DNA of 64,000 nucleotides from positions 144,320-208,319 of the forward strand of contig QNGE01000892.1 of NCBI GenBank assembly GCA_008508345.1. Direction: 5' to 3'. A model generated the notes under the pieces. The model saw only the letters and a program-made list of their open reading frames with translations. It had not been told where the DNA came from and did no database searches. Below are positions 51,327 through 63,138 of this stretch, one piece after another. A program made the position numbers and the translations under genes. Position 1 is the first letter of the stretch, and each line of letters begins with the position of its first letter. Origin of the DNA: Paragonimus westermani. Its lineage: Eukaryota; Platyhelminthes; Trematoda; Plagiorchiida; Troglotrematidae.

Positions 51327-51715
51327 TCTTATTTCTGTCTGAAAAGTCAGGTTACCACCGGTAGAATTTGCCTGACATATATACACCCCAGCATCAGCAG
51401 TGCCCATTTTGTGCAAACTAAGAATGGATCCAAAGAGGGAATAATCCTTTTCACCGGTCCTGTTCGTGGATCCTCTATATTGTGCTATATGAAAATCTTT
51501 GACGATCGACCGAGTTATCTGCTTGTCCGCGTCCTGTTGCATGTTGATCGTGTGTCTTCCTGCAGAAAAACTGCCGTGCAACCATATGAACTCGACGGGT
51601 TTCGATCGAACCGAAGAAATGTCGATGGTAGACAGGACTGCGCATCGCAGGCGCAAGTCGTCGTTCAGCCGTACAGTCATACGCGGCGGGAGGTAGGCGA
51701 CTGGTCGTGTACGCG
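51327..51715 (-). CDS. Adhesion receptor exon 2: complete Ig domain
   Basis: This is a 389-nt exon, phase 1 in and phase 0 out. The acceptor is CTTGTTTCGATCTCACAG before CGCGTACACG; the donor is GAAATAAGA then GTAAATTT. The 129 complete codons form one Ig domain: PVAYLPPRMTVRLNDDLRLR and C (B strand Cys), then FIWLHG (core Trp), a long loop, LFGSILSLHKMG, and TADAGVYIC (D-x-G-x-Y-x-C). It ends FQTEIR. NRT, NST and NLT are possible N-glycosylation sites. The C'-to-E stretch is unusually long (about 45 residues). The exon is richer in CpG than its surroundings, which also creates a long antisense open frame. Confidence 0.93.
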
Positions 51716-52236
51716 CTGTGAGATCGAAACAAGAGGGGACAAGATTCGAGTTATTTTAGACGCCTTGGTACGAGTGATCCCGATAGAGTAGGTCTGTGGA
51801 ACATTGTACGGCCTACGTTTCATTTGTTTCGTCTTTTCCTCGTAGTCCCTTGTCTAGACAGTGTGTGAGGTGATTCACACTTTGGCGACCACCAAAGCGT
51901 GGGTTATCACGCAGAGTAGAAATGTAATCTACTGGTAAGAATAAACAACGAATACACGTACGACTGATGTGACTCATCATTGCGAAAACCTCCAGCCGTC
52001 ACCTCTGAACGGGTGCAATGAACAGCAAATAAGGAACGAATGAACAGTATCAAGAAAGTGCATCAATTTTTGTACTCAACATGCATGGGAGACAGAAGCC
52101 TTCTCCTCGTTTTATTAGCTATAAAATAAGTTGAATTTTCAGCGGTAGAATGGGCCATCATATTTAAGTGCAAAAGAATTTCAATTCTAATTGGTGTGAC
52201 ACAATATAAATGTCATCAGGACAGGTAGAAGACACA

Positions 52237-52277
52237 TTGCGATATGATAACATTTCGTTTACTCTCATCAATCACAA
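52237..52277 (-). ncRNA. Hammerhead-ribozyme-like motif downstream of PLE copy 3
   Basis: On the minus strand the order is helix I 5' strand TTGTGA (52277-52272), core TTGATGA (52271-52265; consensus C replaced by T), GAGTAAAC, GAAA, helix III TG-TTAT-CA, dinucleotide TA, and helix I 3' strand TCGCAA (52242-52237). TTGTGA and TCGCAA pair at all six positions, one as G-U. Helix II is reduced to a single G-C closing pair. The first core base is changed, so activity is uncertain. The position, about 90 nt after the PLE reading frame, matches the other copies. Confidence 0.55.
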
Positions 52278-52363
52278 ACACGAAATATGCCAGTTATATA
52301 CATCATGCGGGTAAGGACAAACAGCGGCTAGACACGCCTACAACCACGTCAAGCCTTATAAAA

Positions 52364-53160
52364 TCACGAAAATGCCAACCCGATAGGTTGGTTCAACCAA
52401 TTTTGTGTACACAACATTAGCTGATGAGTTCGGATGAGCACCGCTTCGGATAAAGCCAACATCTTTGGGTTTTGATTGCGTAACAGTATTTTGAACGAGT
52501 TTAATGGGCAAACTTGTTGATCTGTCGCTACGAAGTGTTTGGCTATCGATGACATAAGATTTCGAGAAGTCAGTTCAGCAAATTGACGGAGGTGCGTCAC
52601 CGGTTGTTCCGACCATTTTAGGATATTTCGCCAAATCACTGTGATAGTTGTCGATCTGTTTTGTCTATGTACACGTCACTGCAACTGCAAGTGAACTGGC
52701 ACACAACATGAGAGGCAGAAGAGTTTGGCACAGTACCTTCGCGATTGTCGAGAACTGGCCCTCTGTTGTTTCGAAATAAGCTCAACTGCCCATCTGCGAA
52801 CGTTTCGGTCAGAGCAAACTTTAATTTGTGCCTTATGTCGTTCGCTAGACGTTCACCTGTGAATGGCCAGGATAGGAAAACATCCTTATTTTGGGCCATG
52901 AGTATGAGCTCAGTGATCTTCTTCACCGTAGTCTGTGCTTCAATGAATTTGTTTGGGTATCCACCTGCTAGTAAAGGTTGTCTCAGCAACTCTTGTTCTG
53001 TCTGCAGTTTGTCAGAGGTTCGGTTAATACAATGCATCAGAAATCTAGGTGTATTCGTAGTCTTGACAAACTTACATAAGTTATAATGAAGAAATTCAAA
53101 CAGATTGAGTATACTGAAAACAAAAGCCCGTCGCCTCGACAACGACACGAGCCCTTCAAA
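52364..53160 (-). pseudogene. PLE copy 3: RT thumb, linker and GIY-YIG end, one frameshift
   Basis: This is the best-preserved Penelope-like fragment here. Frame one runs from about 53160 to 52636. It has the RT thumb/linker (FLMHCINR, TEQELLRQPLLAGGYPNKFI, VFLSWPFTGERLANDIRHKL), then the GIY-YIG region SHVVCQFTCSCSDVYIDKTD with RQLS, and a stop. A one-base shift near 52640 leads to the second frame: IWRNILKWSEQP, SSIAKHFVATDQQV, LLRNQNPKMLALSEAVLIRT and CTQNWLNQP, ending at 52364. The usual Gly of YIGK is Asp. The polymerase palm with its catalytic Asp residues is absent. It represents a third PLE lineage in the window. Confidence 0.85.
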
Positions 53161-56100
53161 TGTGTACTGTAACTGATCATTGCGCAAACCAATTCAATTA
53201 AAACTTGATTTGATGAGTTTATTTTAGATTTCGTTCCATACTACCAATATGCTACAAGATTTCACACTACAACACCCCTCATCTTCCGCTCTTAATTAAA
53301 TTGCGTGTTCATCTGTACTTTAAAGGGGTGTAGAATTTTACCCCACCTAACTGGATTTTTTCTTTCAAATTTATTGTGAATAAGCTAGTTTGATTTCGTT
53401 CTCGGTTTAAAGTAATTTCTTACCATTGTCCAAATCTGACATGGCACAACCAGCTTTGGTGTATAATTATATCCACCATCCATTATGTTGCATGAGCACA
53501 GTTGTGACTGCTTGACTGTGCAAGTTGCCCTTGTCTGATGAAAAACAGTTAATTCTAGCTCTGTCACTAAACGACCAAAACTAAGCCTCGTTGTCAAATT
53601 TTCTGTTCGTTAACAAAATGATTAATCAGGTAACCAGATAACTGGTTGTTATAACAAATCATATCTGAAATCGAATTTGCAGAATGTTACTTGAATATAT
53701 GCATATAATTTGTAAAATAATTCCGAGGACTTCGCTTACAAAAAACAGCTTTGTATACTTGTAATAGATGTCGAATATTATTCCTGGTAATCTACCTGGG
53801 GAAATACTTTTTTCTCAATTTCACCAGCAAAAGCCTTCACAAAGGCTATTATTATCATGTTTTCAGACGAAAGTGTCACCATAGTTGACCTTTTTAAGCC
53901 TCAAACTTACTATCTACCTGTATTCAATCCGCTTTCTCCACGTTTGTTGAACGCCGTGAAATTGGCCACTTTCTCAACTTTGTCTTCCTTGTGGCAGTCT
54001 GAGAACAACATTGGGTATATCTGTCTAAAATCAGACCATGTTACTTCTGCCTAACTCCGATTTTTCAAAAACTGGTGGGACAGTCGAACACAAAGTACAT
54101 CCTTGTTTGGCCACATATCGTTTGCAACCAGAAACCGCGATATCCTTCGAATCACTTTTCTAAACATTGTGTGCTCCCTGGATCTGTTTGTTCTTAAGAA
54201 ATTCTATGATTTCTTACGAATAGACGATGCTGTTTGGCTCGTGCACCGCCACATATTACAAATTTAACATAAGCAAAATGGCGTGGCACAGATGAGATAC
54301 CATATGTCCTCTGGAAATGGGGAACGTGATTCAACAAAACGTCTGCACGAAACTTTTTCCTTGGAAAAACGCTGTGTGCAATTAACGTTACTCTCATTCA
54401 TTTGTTCTTAATTTTCTTTACTACATGCAAAGGTGGTTTGCAGAGAGAAAGCTTAAGTGTCTCACATTCTCCCACTCAAAGCTAATATTTCTGTCACCTA
54501 CCTCCGCGTCTCACTATCTCGTGAGTATGACACTTGGTGGACATCTATCAAACACACTATAAGAGTAGTGAATACTGAAATTTACAGTAACTCATGCAGG
54601 GGTTACTTGTGCGGTTCAGTTGGAACTCAGTGGGGTCCAAAAATTGGTTTGGATGCTAAGTGATGTATGCAGAACTCACTAATCCACAAGATTCGAGACC
54701 ACGTGAGAATGTAATAAAGTATAGCGTCGTGAGTAATAGGTAAATTATGTTGAAAAGTCGTCAATATTTCTTCTTCGCCTACCTAACATGTGTATCTAAC
54801 GGAATTTAATTGTACATTTTAACGCCGAAATGGCTGGCGTTTCTTTTTATAAGTACTGACTCAACTGCACGCTTTTTACGCTAGTTGTCTCAGACATATT
54901 ATTGTCTTCAAAACCATACATTTCTAGACTAGAGAAAATATTCCGGATATCGTTGCACAATCTTCCATTCATTGAACTGCTTTTCAAGTGTGCCTGTAAA
55001 CATCATTGTAAATGCAACGTATGTATCCGTCTTTCATCAGACTACGGGGCTTCAGCTGATGAATCATGTCTCGTTCTGATGGATACCTGCATCTCTCAGA
55101 CTGTGAACATTTGACAGGTTGTGCACGACATTAAAAGGCAGTATTTGGCTATGCGCCTGGAACCATCATTTTAAGAATGCCAAGAACCCAGGTATTGCTA
55201 ATAAATACTTATACTAAGAACAACGGTTGAGAGGGTTCGATAAATAATATTTTCCCGTGCGACCTGTAAGCTGTGTGTCATTTTGTTTGAGGTTAACATT
55301 TCGTTGACAGTGCAGAAATGTTGTCAGACCGGTTGAGGCTGACAAAAATTAAATATCACTAATGACAAGCCAGACCTGAGCCGTTAAGCCAATCAACTGA
55401 TAAAAGTTCACGAGTCAGGGTTTCATACGGATGGGTTAGAATATTGACCCTGTGGATAGGGAAAGAGAACACGTGGCCACCGAAGAAACACTGGAAAAAC
55501 AGACCGAACCTAACTTTCTTACACTAATTCATAAAAAATGATTAGGAAACTGCTGATTGAGAAATAAACACGTTTTTTTCCATCGGACCATTACAATTGT
55601 ATGTCATGCGAGATCAAATCAATAGCCAGAAGAATATCACTAACGTCAACTTCGACCTTTGTGACCTAACTGTGAGCAGACCTCTGAACCACTCGTCAGA
55701 AACATCAGTGACTCGTTGTTTCAGTGACCATACCCAAGTGTTTGGAAGTTTCTACTTTAACGTACGGACCAATTTTTTGCTATTGAATTAATTTTACAGA
55801 AAAAGTAGAATTGCAATGGTCTGATGGAAAATCGTCGAAAACAGTTGTTCATCACCGTTGTCTTCTGTGACAGTGGGAATTTCCGCGAAAACACGTCAAT
55901 TTATTATGCCGTAAGATGAAAATGTATATAGAGAAGGTGGTCTTCCCGCCAATGCTATCGATTTCAGGAAGAGCAATAACGTAGCGAATACAACTGACAG
56001 TTCCAGCCTCCCAGATACTTGGTGACTGGTATTAGACAAAACGCTATTCAACGGTTTCAAGTTGACGGTCTCTTTTTCACAGTCTTTTGAATCTGTTGAC

Positions 56101-56505
56101 TCTGACCTATACATCAGCTTGGTTTCATCAATTATATCTTCTGATATTTGTGTTCAAATTCTTATCCCAACCACTAGTTTGCACGTATTCGTGACGCCCG
56201 ATTACGTGCAAGTGACATGGCATTTCACTCTGGACCCATTCAAATATTCACATTCACCCTGAAGTGATTAACATCAAGTTAGTCTCCGTTTCATCTGATT
56301 TCAAGAAAGCTGCCGAAAGTGAACAATAAAATGGTAAAATTTCAGTTGAATACACATTTTCATAAGCAAGGTTTCTGTTGTGCCGACTGCTCATGGACTT
56401 GCCATTAGTAGGTAGCATTGATAGTTGTGTAATGGATTATTAAGGCAAACCCAATTATAAAGAATTGTTACAGCAAGTTTGACAATAGAACTTGTAACCA
56501 CTCAC

Positions 56506-56703
56506 CTATAACATCTAGGTGAATGTGAGCATGTCGCTGACCCAGTCTGTTGGTTGCCGTGCAGCGAAAATGTCCAGAGTCGTTCTGCCGAGCGAGATGG
56601 ATGAGAAGTTCATTGTTATAAATTGTTATCTTAGGATCAATCGGCGTTGCTCCGAGCTTCTGACTTGAATTTCCAATAGAAATCCAACGATTCTGAGGTG
56701 ATT
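56506..56703 (-). CDS. Adhesion receptor exon 1 (first found): C-terminal half of an Ig domain
   Basis: This is a 198-nt exon, phase 1 at both ends. The acceptor is TTTTGTTTCCCATTATTTCAG before AATCACC; the donor is GATGTTATAG then GTGAGTGG. The residues include SPQNRWISIGNSSQ, PKITIYNNELLIHLARQNDS and GHFRCTATNRLGQRHAHIHL. This is the back half of an Ig domain, with D-S-G-x-F-x-C in place of the usual D-x-G-x-Y-x-C. The first half, with the partner Cys, must lie on an upstream exon at higher coordinates that I could not fix. The junction with exon 2 makes Ala (GCG) and joins two Ig domains with a normal short linker. Confidence 0.9.
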
Positions 56704-59700
56704 CTGAAATAATGGGAAACAAAATCAGCTAAAGACAGAATCGGATAAGTATAAGCCTAAGCAAGACCACCACCCTGGCTAGCACATTTTCGAACATCCC
56801 ATACTTTTCTTCGAGTGAACAAAGTTGTGCTTGGAAATGAAGGAGATATCGACTGAACTAATTAGGCAGAAAATAGCTCATTTTTGGTGATGGGTGGATA
56901 AGTCTAGGAAGTCACACTGATTTGCTGGCTAATCAACGGAGGTTGAACAGTAGTCGGTGTGAACTGACGTCATGGTAAAGGCATAGTTCAGAGCTTTAAT
57001 GGAATTCGGTGGTTATGATATGCTCGATGGTGTCCTATTTAGGAGCTAAACCTAGATAATTTAAAATGGGCTGAAACACAAACGGTCATCGGCGTTGTCC
57101 TGTTCGGAAATTAACGCCGGGTAAATACTGTGGTGGTCTCTCGGTTGATCTGTCACGTAAACAGTAACCTACTAAAGGTTATGCATTGTCGAGGCTAATG
57201 GAGTCATTTGAACTGAGAGAGTATCCTATAACGAGGACTGGGTTGTCCAGATTTTACACGCGTCCGTATTTAATTTGACCGCGTAGAAAACAAACCGACT
57301 CAGTTGTCACCGAAGACAAGTAGCCTAATGCGCCAATCAAAACGCCACGAAGTATATTTACAAACGTATTTTCCCTTAAGGTGTAAGCAAACTATGTTAA
57401 AAGTAGTGTTTTTTTTGCACGTTGGACAACGTCCCCCCAACTGCATTTGTAGCATCCCCGTTGAACGAGATTTCCCATATCTAATAAAGTAGTATAATCA
57501 GGTTAACATTCATCTGAGTATGTACTTTCTACCAAATTAACAATTATGCCTTAGCACCCGTTTACAAATCAGGCTTGGTAAGAACATCCTTGGGGTCTAC
57601 GCCACAGTTTGGTCGACACCATCAAGTTACTGAGACAGCGCTGACAAAGAACGAAATCATCATTGTAAATGCAATTATTCAAGGATGGTTACTGGAATCT
57701 CATTGCGACCGATGCGTCTGTTTACTGATTCCGGGAATAACGAGTGTAACTCTATTGAAAATGCATTGCTGATTACCTTAGACGTTGTTAGACTACTTGA
57801 ATTCGGAAGCTAATTATAGTTCTGAATTTGCATAGCTAATTTCAGTTCATTTCACTTAGTTGTTAGGTTTGTTTTGATTTCATATTACAAAATTTGTTTA
57901 TATACTTTTCGTGAAAATTACTAGGCCAGTTGAATCGGTGTAGATTCTGACAGTTTATTCTGCTATAATTGAACTAGTCCATTTCGTCCTAAATATGTTA
58001 AATATGTGGGCATTATTTTCAATATCTGTGTTGACCACACCATGCTGTCTGGTCAAAAGTTCAACGTCTGTATGAATGTGTTCATGATTTCATGCACGCT
58101 GTGAACCCCCACTTGTTGTGAGTTGCGTGTTACCCCGTCCATTTTACTATTCCTTGACCATGCTCACTGAATCACAGTAAGATTGTTTGCCATGTTCCCA
58201 GCGTTCTCTCAAGCATCTGCTTTTGTGAGTTGTACCTATTCATTTCATTGTTTCAAATCAAGCCAATACTTGGGGAAACTTCTATATGCTAGTCTCAGCT
58301 TAGTTGAGCAGGCTTTCTAATGGTCATTCTTTCGTATTTAACACTATCACTTGCCTTGAAACTTGCAAATACATGTTAACAAAAGTAGAATTTTTTCCAG
58401 TTCGTTATCATACAATGTCCGCAAAACAAGTCAAGGAACTTTTAAGTAGCAATTGATTCTCCTTGTGTTTATTTCACATCACCACAGAGCAAACCTCTAT
58501 CGTGCTAACTCTTGACATTTACCTATATCATGTGACTGTTGCGTCCGGTAGCTGTGTTTCGAAATCAAATATAATTAAAGTAAGTCGGTACCACTGAAAA
58601 GTAGTGGAAGGTTTAGCTGACGGATTGGAAATCACTCAACAGATAATAGCTGTTGCGTTTTTGTAGAGCTTTCAATCAGGGATTTCGGAAAGAACTGGGT
58701 TTGACTTTATTTCTTGTTAGGGATTTCGAGTAATGCCTACTTTTTCACAGACGAGATTTGAAATCTAATCACGTATTGACGACTGCTCTGTTGATCTCAG
58801 ACTAGGTGTAAAACATTAAATTTGTTGAGCCGGTTTCATATTACTCGTAAGCAATATAAAAATGTCAGTTGACATAAGTTATACTACTCAAAAATAATTA
58901 GACTATCCAAACTACCAGCCTATTGGAATGTGAGCATGGCAAGCAAACGTGATTAAAGTACAACCTGTACCAAACTGGTAGTGCTGTTGGTTTTGCTGTC
59001 CTTGTTGCCGTTGTTCTTGCTTTTGTCTTTGCTAGCAAATTGGTGACTTATAGAAAATTAATTACTTTTGCTAATTGACAGTTTGCTGCGATCTTGGCAA
59101 AGTTAAAGGTGATTGTCCACATGTTTCATTACAGAAGGCTGTCAACACTTTTAACGCACGTCTGAAAATCCATGCTAGTAATTATACTTTAGCATTACAG
59201 GGTTAATAGGAAATATGTCTTATGCCATTGAAACCGTAAACACAATCCACACACTGCAATCAACACGTCACAAATAACACTGTATGATAAAATTTGACTC
59301 GACACACAAGCCTCCGTGTCTCTCATGGATTTTCTGATACCGGTGACCTTGTACAAAACAATTTCTCGCACGATTCACAGACAAAACAAACAAAAACACA
59401 CGGACAAAAATAACACGACGAGGTGCATCATTTCTACATTAATCTGCAGTGTGTGGACAAAAATACGGACAGGCCAGTCAGCTAATTTCGTTATTTGTAG
59501 CATGCATGAGATTTGGAAATAAACAGTGATCGGTTCTCATGCAAAGATGTCTCCTGTTTTTACACAGATCGTTGAGAAATAGGTACTTCACAGACACCTT
59601 GTGTAGGTGACTCAGTCAAGATGCTGGGTGTACTATTTTCTTGACATATCAGAAAGATACAACACAGATTCTGTTTCAGTAGCTGATTAGTGACAGTAAA

Positions 59701-60571
59701 TTGCCTTTCAGTGCTATAGTATTCAGCAGTATGCCATGTCCTAGTCATATGGTATGCACATTTCAAACTAATTACTAACACTACTAACCGTAACCAATAG
59801 TGACATATTAACATCAGTACAAAGTTAAGTTATCAAATCATTTGTCTCATCGTTGTCTACCCAGGACTCCTTCTGAAAGGTTTGAAGAGGGTCAATAAAG
59901 AACGATTGAAGTTGCGTACTGGGTTTCGTCTAACTTTTAGCTAACTACAGTAGTTCTTTCCTTCTCCATTTAATATTTTCACTCTGAAATAAAACGCCGG
60001 GAGCGTAAACTTAAAACAACAAGCTTCCCGAGAGGATGACACGAGTCGATGGAGATATCCTTCTTTGGAAACGGTGACGAGTTAGACTGTGAGACCTTTG
60101 GTCGAATGAGAGTGAACAAAGGGTGTAAACATCGAATACGAAAACTTCAGATGTAGCTTCCGATAATTTCCGTTTAAAAGCTGGAATTGTGGAGGAAATT
60201 TAGCTATCGGCTTGTTAGATTCACGCAGTTTGTTGGTGTGAATGAAGATTTTTCAGACAAATCCTCCCGGACTAGTCTATTTAACATAGTTGCCAAATTA
60301 CAGTGGGTACGTTGACGTGATCCTCTGGAACAACAGTATAGTCGAAGGTAGTTTGTTTTCATCGGTGACTCACACGGTGTGGTCAATTGAAGTTATTTCG
60401 AGCTCACCACACACTTAACAGTCCACAGTGCTGCCAATACGTAGCAAATAATTTTATTAAAACAGGCTTCGGAAAACCTTTCTTCAGTGAACTCCAATAA
60501 GTATATATCAACTGTAGCGTCTGAATAGTTGACATCTTGATCTAAAGTCTACTTGTGAATTTACGATCAAC
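56704..60571. other. Upstream intron or flank, no supported gene
   Basis: This stretch should be intronic, because exon 1 needs an upstream coding exon. I found no Ig-like exon in it. It has a T/TTG-rich stretch at about 58980-59033 and an A/C-rich stretch at 59380-59420, neither a clean microsatellite. Confidence 0.5.
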
Positions 60572-61310
60572 AACTGCTTGCCATTTCCACTTATTTTCAT
60601 AAGTCGTCAAGAAGATGGCTCAGTTAGAACAACTGTCTACAAAAAACACTCGTAGTCCCGTCAGTACCGAAACTTCAGCGAATTCACACCGGTCCGACTT
60701 AAACGAACACTAGTGAATAGGCTGTATATACCGGCAAAATGAATCTTCACGTATGAAAGCCTTATGGAAGAACTAGACCTGATTATTTCTGTCCTGCAAT
60801 CGAATGGTTATCTCAGAAGGCACAATAGACAAAAAGTATCACCTGAAGAGGTGGTCATTGTGGAGAAGAGGATCTACATAGAGCAACCTTTTGAGGGTGA
60901 TTGTGTAATGTATCGAACAACACAGCGATTGAGAAATTCACTTCAATGCAGCTGAACTTTTATAGTCGCTCGGACTCAAAAATTACCAGTGCTTTCAACC
61001 AAAGCAGACGAGCCTATCAGTGCTACTTCACATTGTGTTTACTAATTTGTATGTAATTGCGGAGAAAGTTACACAGGCAGAACCTAGAACGACAATGTTG
61101 CTGACACACATAAACGGCCAGTTTCCTTAGTTGCCAGACACGTCCTGACCACTGGTCACGCTGACGATCAATCGTGTAATTTCATAATCATGTTACACCT
61201 CTCTAACCCAAGATTCCAAGGGCTTGCTGAAGCTGTTGCAATCAATCGACTCAAGTCAGTTCTCTGTGTTCACAAATAACTGTTCGTGAATTTGACAACT
61301 CGCTGAACTT
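60572..61310 (+). pseudogene. PLE copy 4: RT thumb, linker and GIY-YIG region with several stops
   Basis: One frame from 60572 reads through the end of the reverse transcriptase: LPFPLIFISRQEDGSVRTTV then YKKH, a stop, NFSEFTPVRLKRTLVNRLYI, a stop, and MEELDLIISVLQSNGY with the linker YIEQPFEGDCVM. After another stop it continues in the same frame to SATSHCVY, a stop, then FVCNCGESYTGRT (the GIY-YIG core) and a stop. Later come HVLTTGHADDQSCNF and FQGLAEAVAINRLKSVLCVH. So the frame is long but holds at least five stops: a fossil. It is the same lineage as copy 1. It is on the strand opposite the host gene. Confidence 0.85.
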
Positions 61311-61384
61311 GAGAACCTATCCCATCACACTTATTGATTATGCATCGCTCTAGTTGTTTCCCATAAAAAACCCTATTGTAAATT

Positions 61385-61421
61385 TGGTACTGATGTCAAC
61401 GCAAAATGCTCGCATCCACTA
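61385..61421 (+). ncRNA. Degenerate hammerhead-like motif downstream of PLE copy 4
   Basis: This is the counterpart of 7597-7635. Flank TGGTA (61385-61389), CTGATG with the next A missing, then AAAA in place of GAAA (61403-61406), helix III TGC-TC-GCA (61407-61414), TC (61415-61416) and CACTA (61417-61421). Helix I keeps four of five pairs, with G-U and G-C exchanged relative to copy 1. Two core changes mean it should be inactive. Confidence 0.45.
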
Positions 61422-62705
61422 GTTTTCGTGTTCTAACTGCTTTATCCAAAATATCAGGTCATCAAAAATGTTCAACGCCCACGTGTTTTTAAATTTTCGC
61501 ATTTATATAATGTAATCATAACGGCTATGATGGTACTAATAGGTTTGTCCGGGGAATGATCTATCAGATTGACACAAGTTGGATGGTCCTTCTGTTTTTC
61601 AATCTCAAAATATTCATATATCCTTCTATAGTAAGTAACGTTGAACCACACTCTGGTTGTCCTGGCATTTCGCCTGTGTAATTCAACAGAATAATATCGT
61701 TGCCCATTTTTGTTGAGCAAGTGTGCTCAAGCTGTTCTCTATTTAATAAACATAATACGTACACGAAGTAGGATCCACAACATGGCAGAATAAGGTTAAT
61801 GCTCTCAGTCACTGATTATCATGAAGACTAAGTTCCTTTGTAACCATAACTATCTGGGGTCTATGTTGACGTAGGAATTAACAGTTACTCACCGACCAGA
61901 ATGGAAAGTCTCTCATCCGGTGTTAGAATACAACATCAAAACTTCTTTAATCGTCAATTAACAAAATCTTCACCAAAACACATTACCTTTTTATAACGGT
62001 TCAATTTATACCACGTTTGTTCGCCAAGGACATCCAAATCAACATTTTGATCATATTTACGTGTCACTATTATGCCGTTCATATGGAGGAATCGAGCATC
62101 GTAATCAATCTTAAGCTTCCTCATCCGGGAAACAACTGATGTCACACCCTAAGCCCAACAATGAGTAGGCAGACTGGTTAATTCTGAGGCTTGTTTGCTC
62201 TTTAGTCGCTAAAATTTGCACGAAAGTACTTCACATCTCGTCAACTTGAAAAATGATGACCTCCTAACGGCTTCCGTGATACAGCGAACAAGTAATTTGT
62301 GATTTGTGCAAAATCTTCGACCGACATGCGTTTATTGCCGTTTCAAGGCAAAAATAATGTATGGTTTGTGCCCTTGTGTACTTCAAGAATAAAGGTATTG
62401 CGCGCACTCAAAAAGACTGCCTTGTAATTTTGACGTGGTTACATGGGTGACTCTTCTCGACGACGGTTTAATACTACATTAGTATCAATCCACTTTTCTC
62501 TACAGCTGTTTTGCTGTAACTCATAATGCACTCATTCATTCAACAACTCGTTGCCACTGTTGCACTTTTGAGATATCACCAACAGATTCAATCCTAGCAA
62601 AACGTCGCTTTGTAATTTAACAAGCGCCATCTCAACTCTTCAAAACGGTATGCCTATCTTGGGGACTAAATCGTCAGTCTGATCACAAAACACGACAATC
62701 ACGGG
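61422..62705. other. Flank between PLE copy 4 and the RTE copies
   Basis: There is no firm feature. A minus-strand open segment at 62145-61985 with a good donor, and another donor at 61892, were considered as further upstream exons of the adhesion gene but not accepted. Confidence 0.4.
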
Positions 62706-63128
62706 TTATATTGGTCTTCTAATTCAAACGGCTCAGACCATGCTAGACTGCATTTTACACTATGTCGAACGCTTCAGAATGCACACCAAAGCCTTAAAAT
62801 GCAAAGTGCTTCTGCAGGACAGCTGTGATTTTGTAAACTTAGCATTATATGTTGAAGAAATCGAGGTTTCTGACTGGCATGCATTTCGGCAGCTGTATTA
62901 ACCTTGGTGAAGGTATAGCAATTGAGGTAAGGATTCGCATGCCAAGGCTAAAGATTCAGTTGCTGACCGAAAATATCTGTGGGGACAGAGACATTCAACG
63001 TGAACTTTATTGTCATGTACAAAACGTGGTTAAGACAACCGAGGTAGTTTACAGGCGCGAAACTTGTCCACTCTGGATAGAATACTTGAATAATCTACTG
63101 GTCTTTAGCTATGAATATCTGCACACCT
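62706..63128 (+). pseudogene. RTE/SR2-like retrotransposon copy 1: RT end and C-terminal region
   Basis: This is the 3' part of a non-LTR retrotransposon reading frame. Frame one (about 62706-62880) gives YIGLLIQTAQTMLDCILHYV then LKCKVLLQDSC and LYVEEIEVSDW, which follow the catalytic YADD block in this family. After a frameshift near 62880 the next frame gives FGSCINLGEGIAIEVRIRMP, then GDRDIQREL, ETCPLWIEYLNNLLVFSYEY. The F/YLGSCI, RDI and ETWPL-type motifs fix the family well. The catalytic block itself is lost and the sequence stops abruptly before the usual end, at the start of the next copy. Confidence 0.75.
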
Positions 63129-63138
63129 CCCTCGTCCT

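Larger units (their letters stand above)
51716..56505 (-). other. Intron (4.8 kb) between exons 2 and 1
   Basis: This is a phase 1 intron carrying PLE copy 3 in the same orientation as the gene (53160-52237). Nothing else is recognised. Confidence 0.8.

Noticed and set aside
51411..51791. Open frame of 126 codons on the plus strand.
   Set aside because: It lies opposite the well-supported Ig exon 2 (51327-51715) and arises from its CpG-rich codons. No family resemblance and no splice context.
53385..53597. Minus-strand open frame with several Cys, considered as an extra Ig exon.
   Set aside because: Exons 1 and 2 join directly in phase 1 and in fold. This segment lacks the Trp and D-x-G-x-Y-x-C pattern.
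61893..62145. Possible upstream exons of the adhesion gene: donor TATAAAAAG/GTAATG near 61985 and a phase-1 donor GGTCG/GTGAGT at 61892.
   Set aside because: The encoded residues do not give a clear Ig B strand with Cys, and one piece would be a 19-nt exon. The donors alone are not enough.
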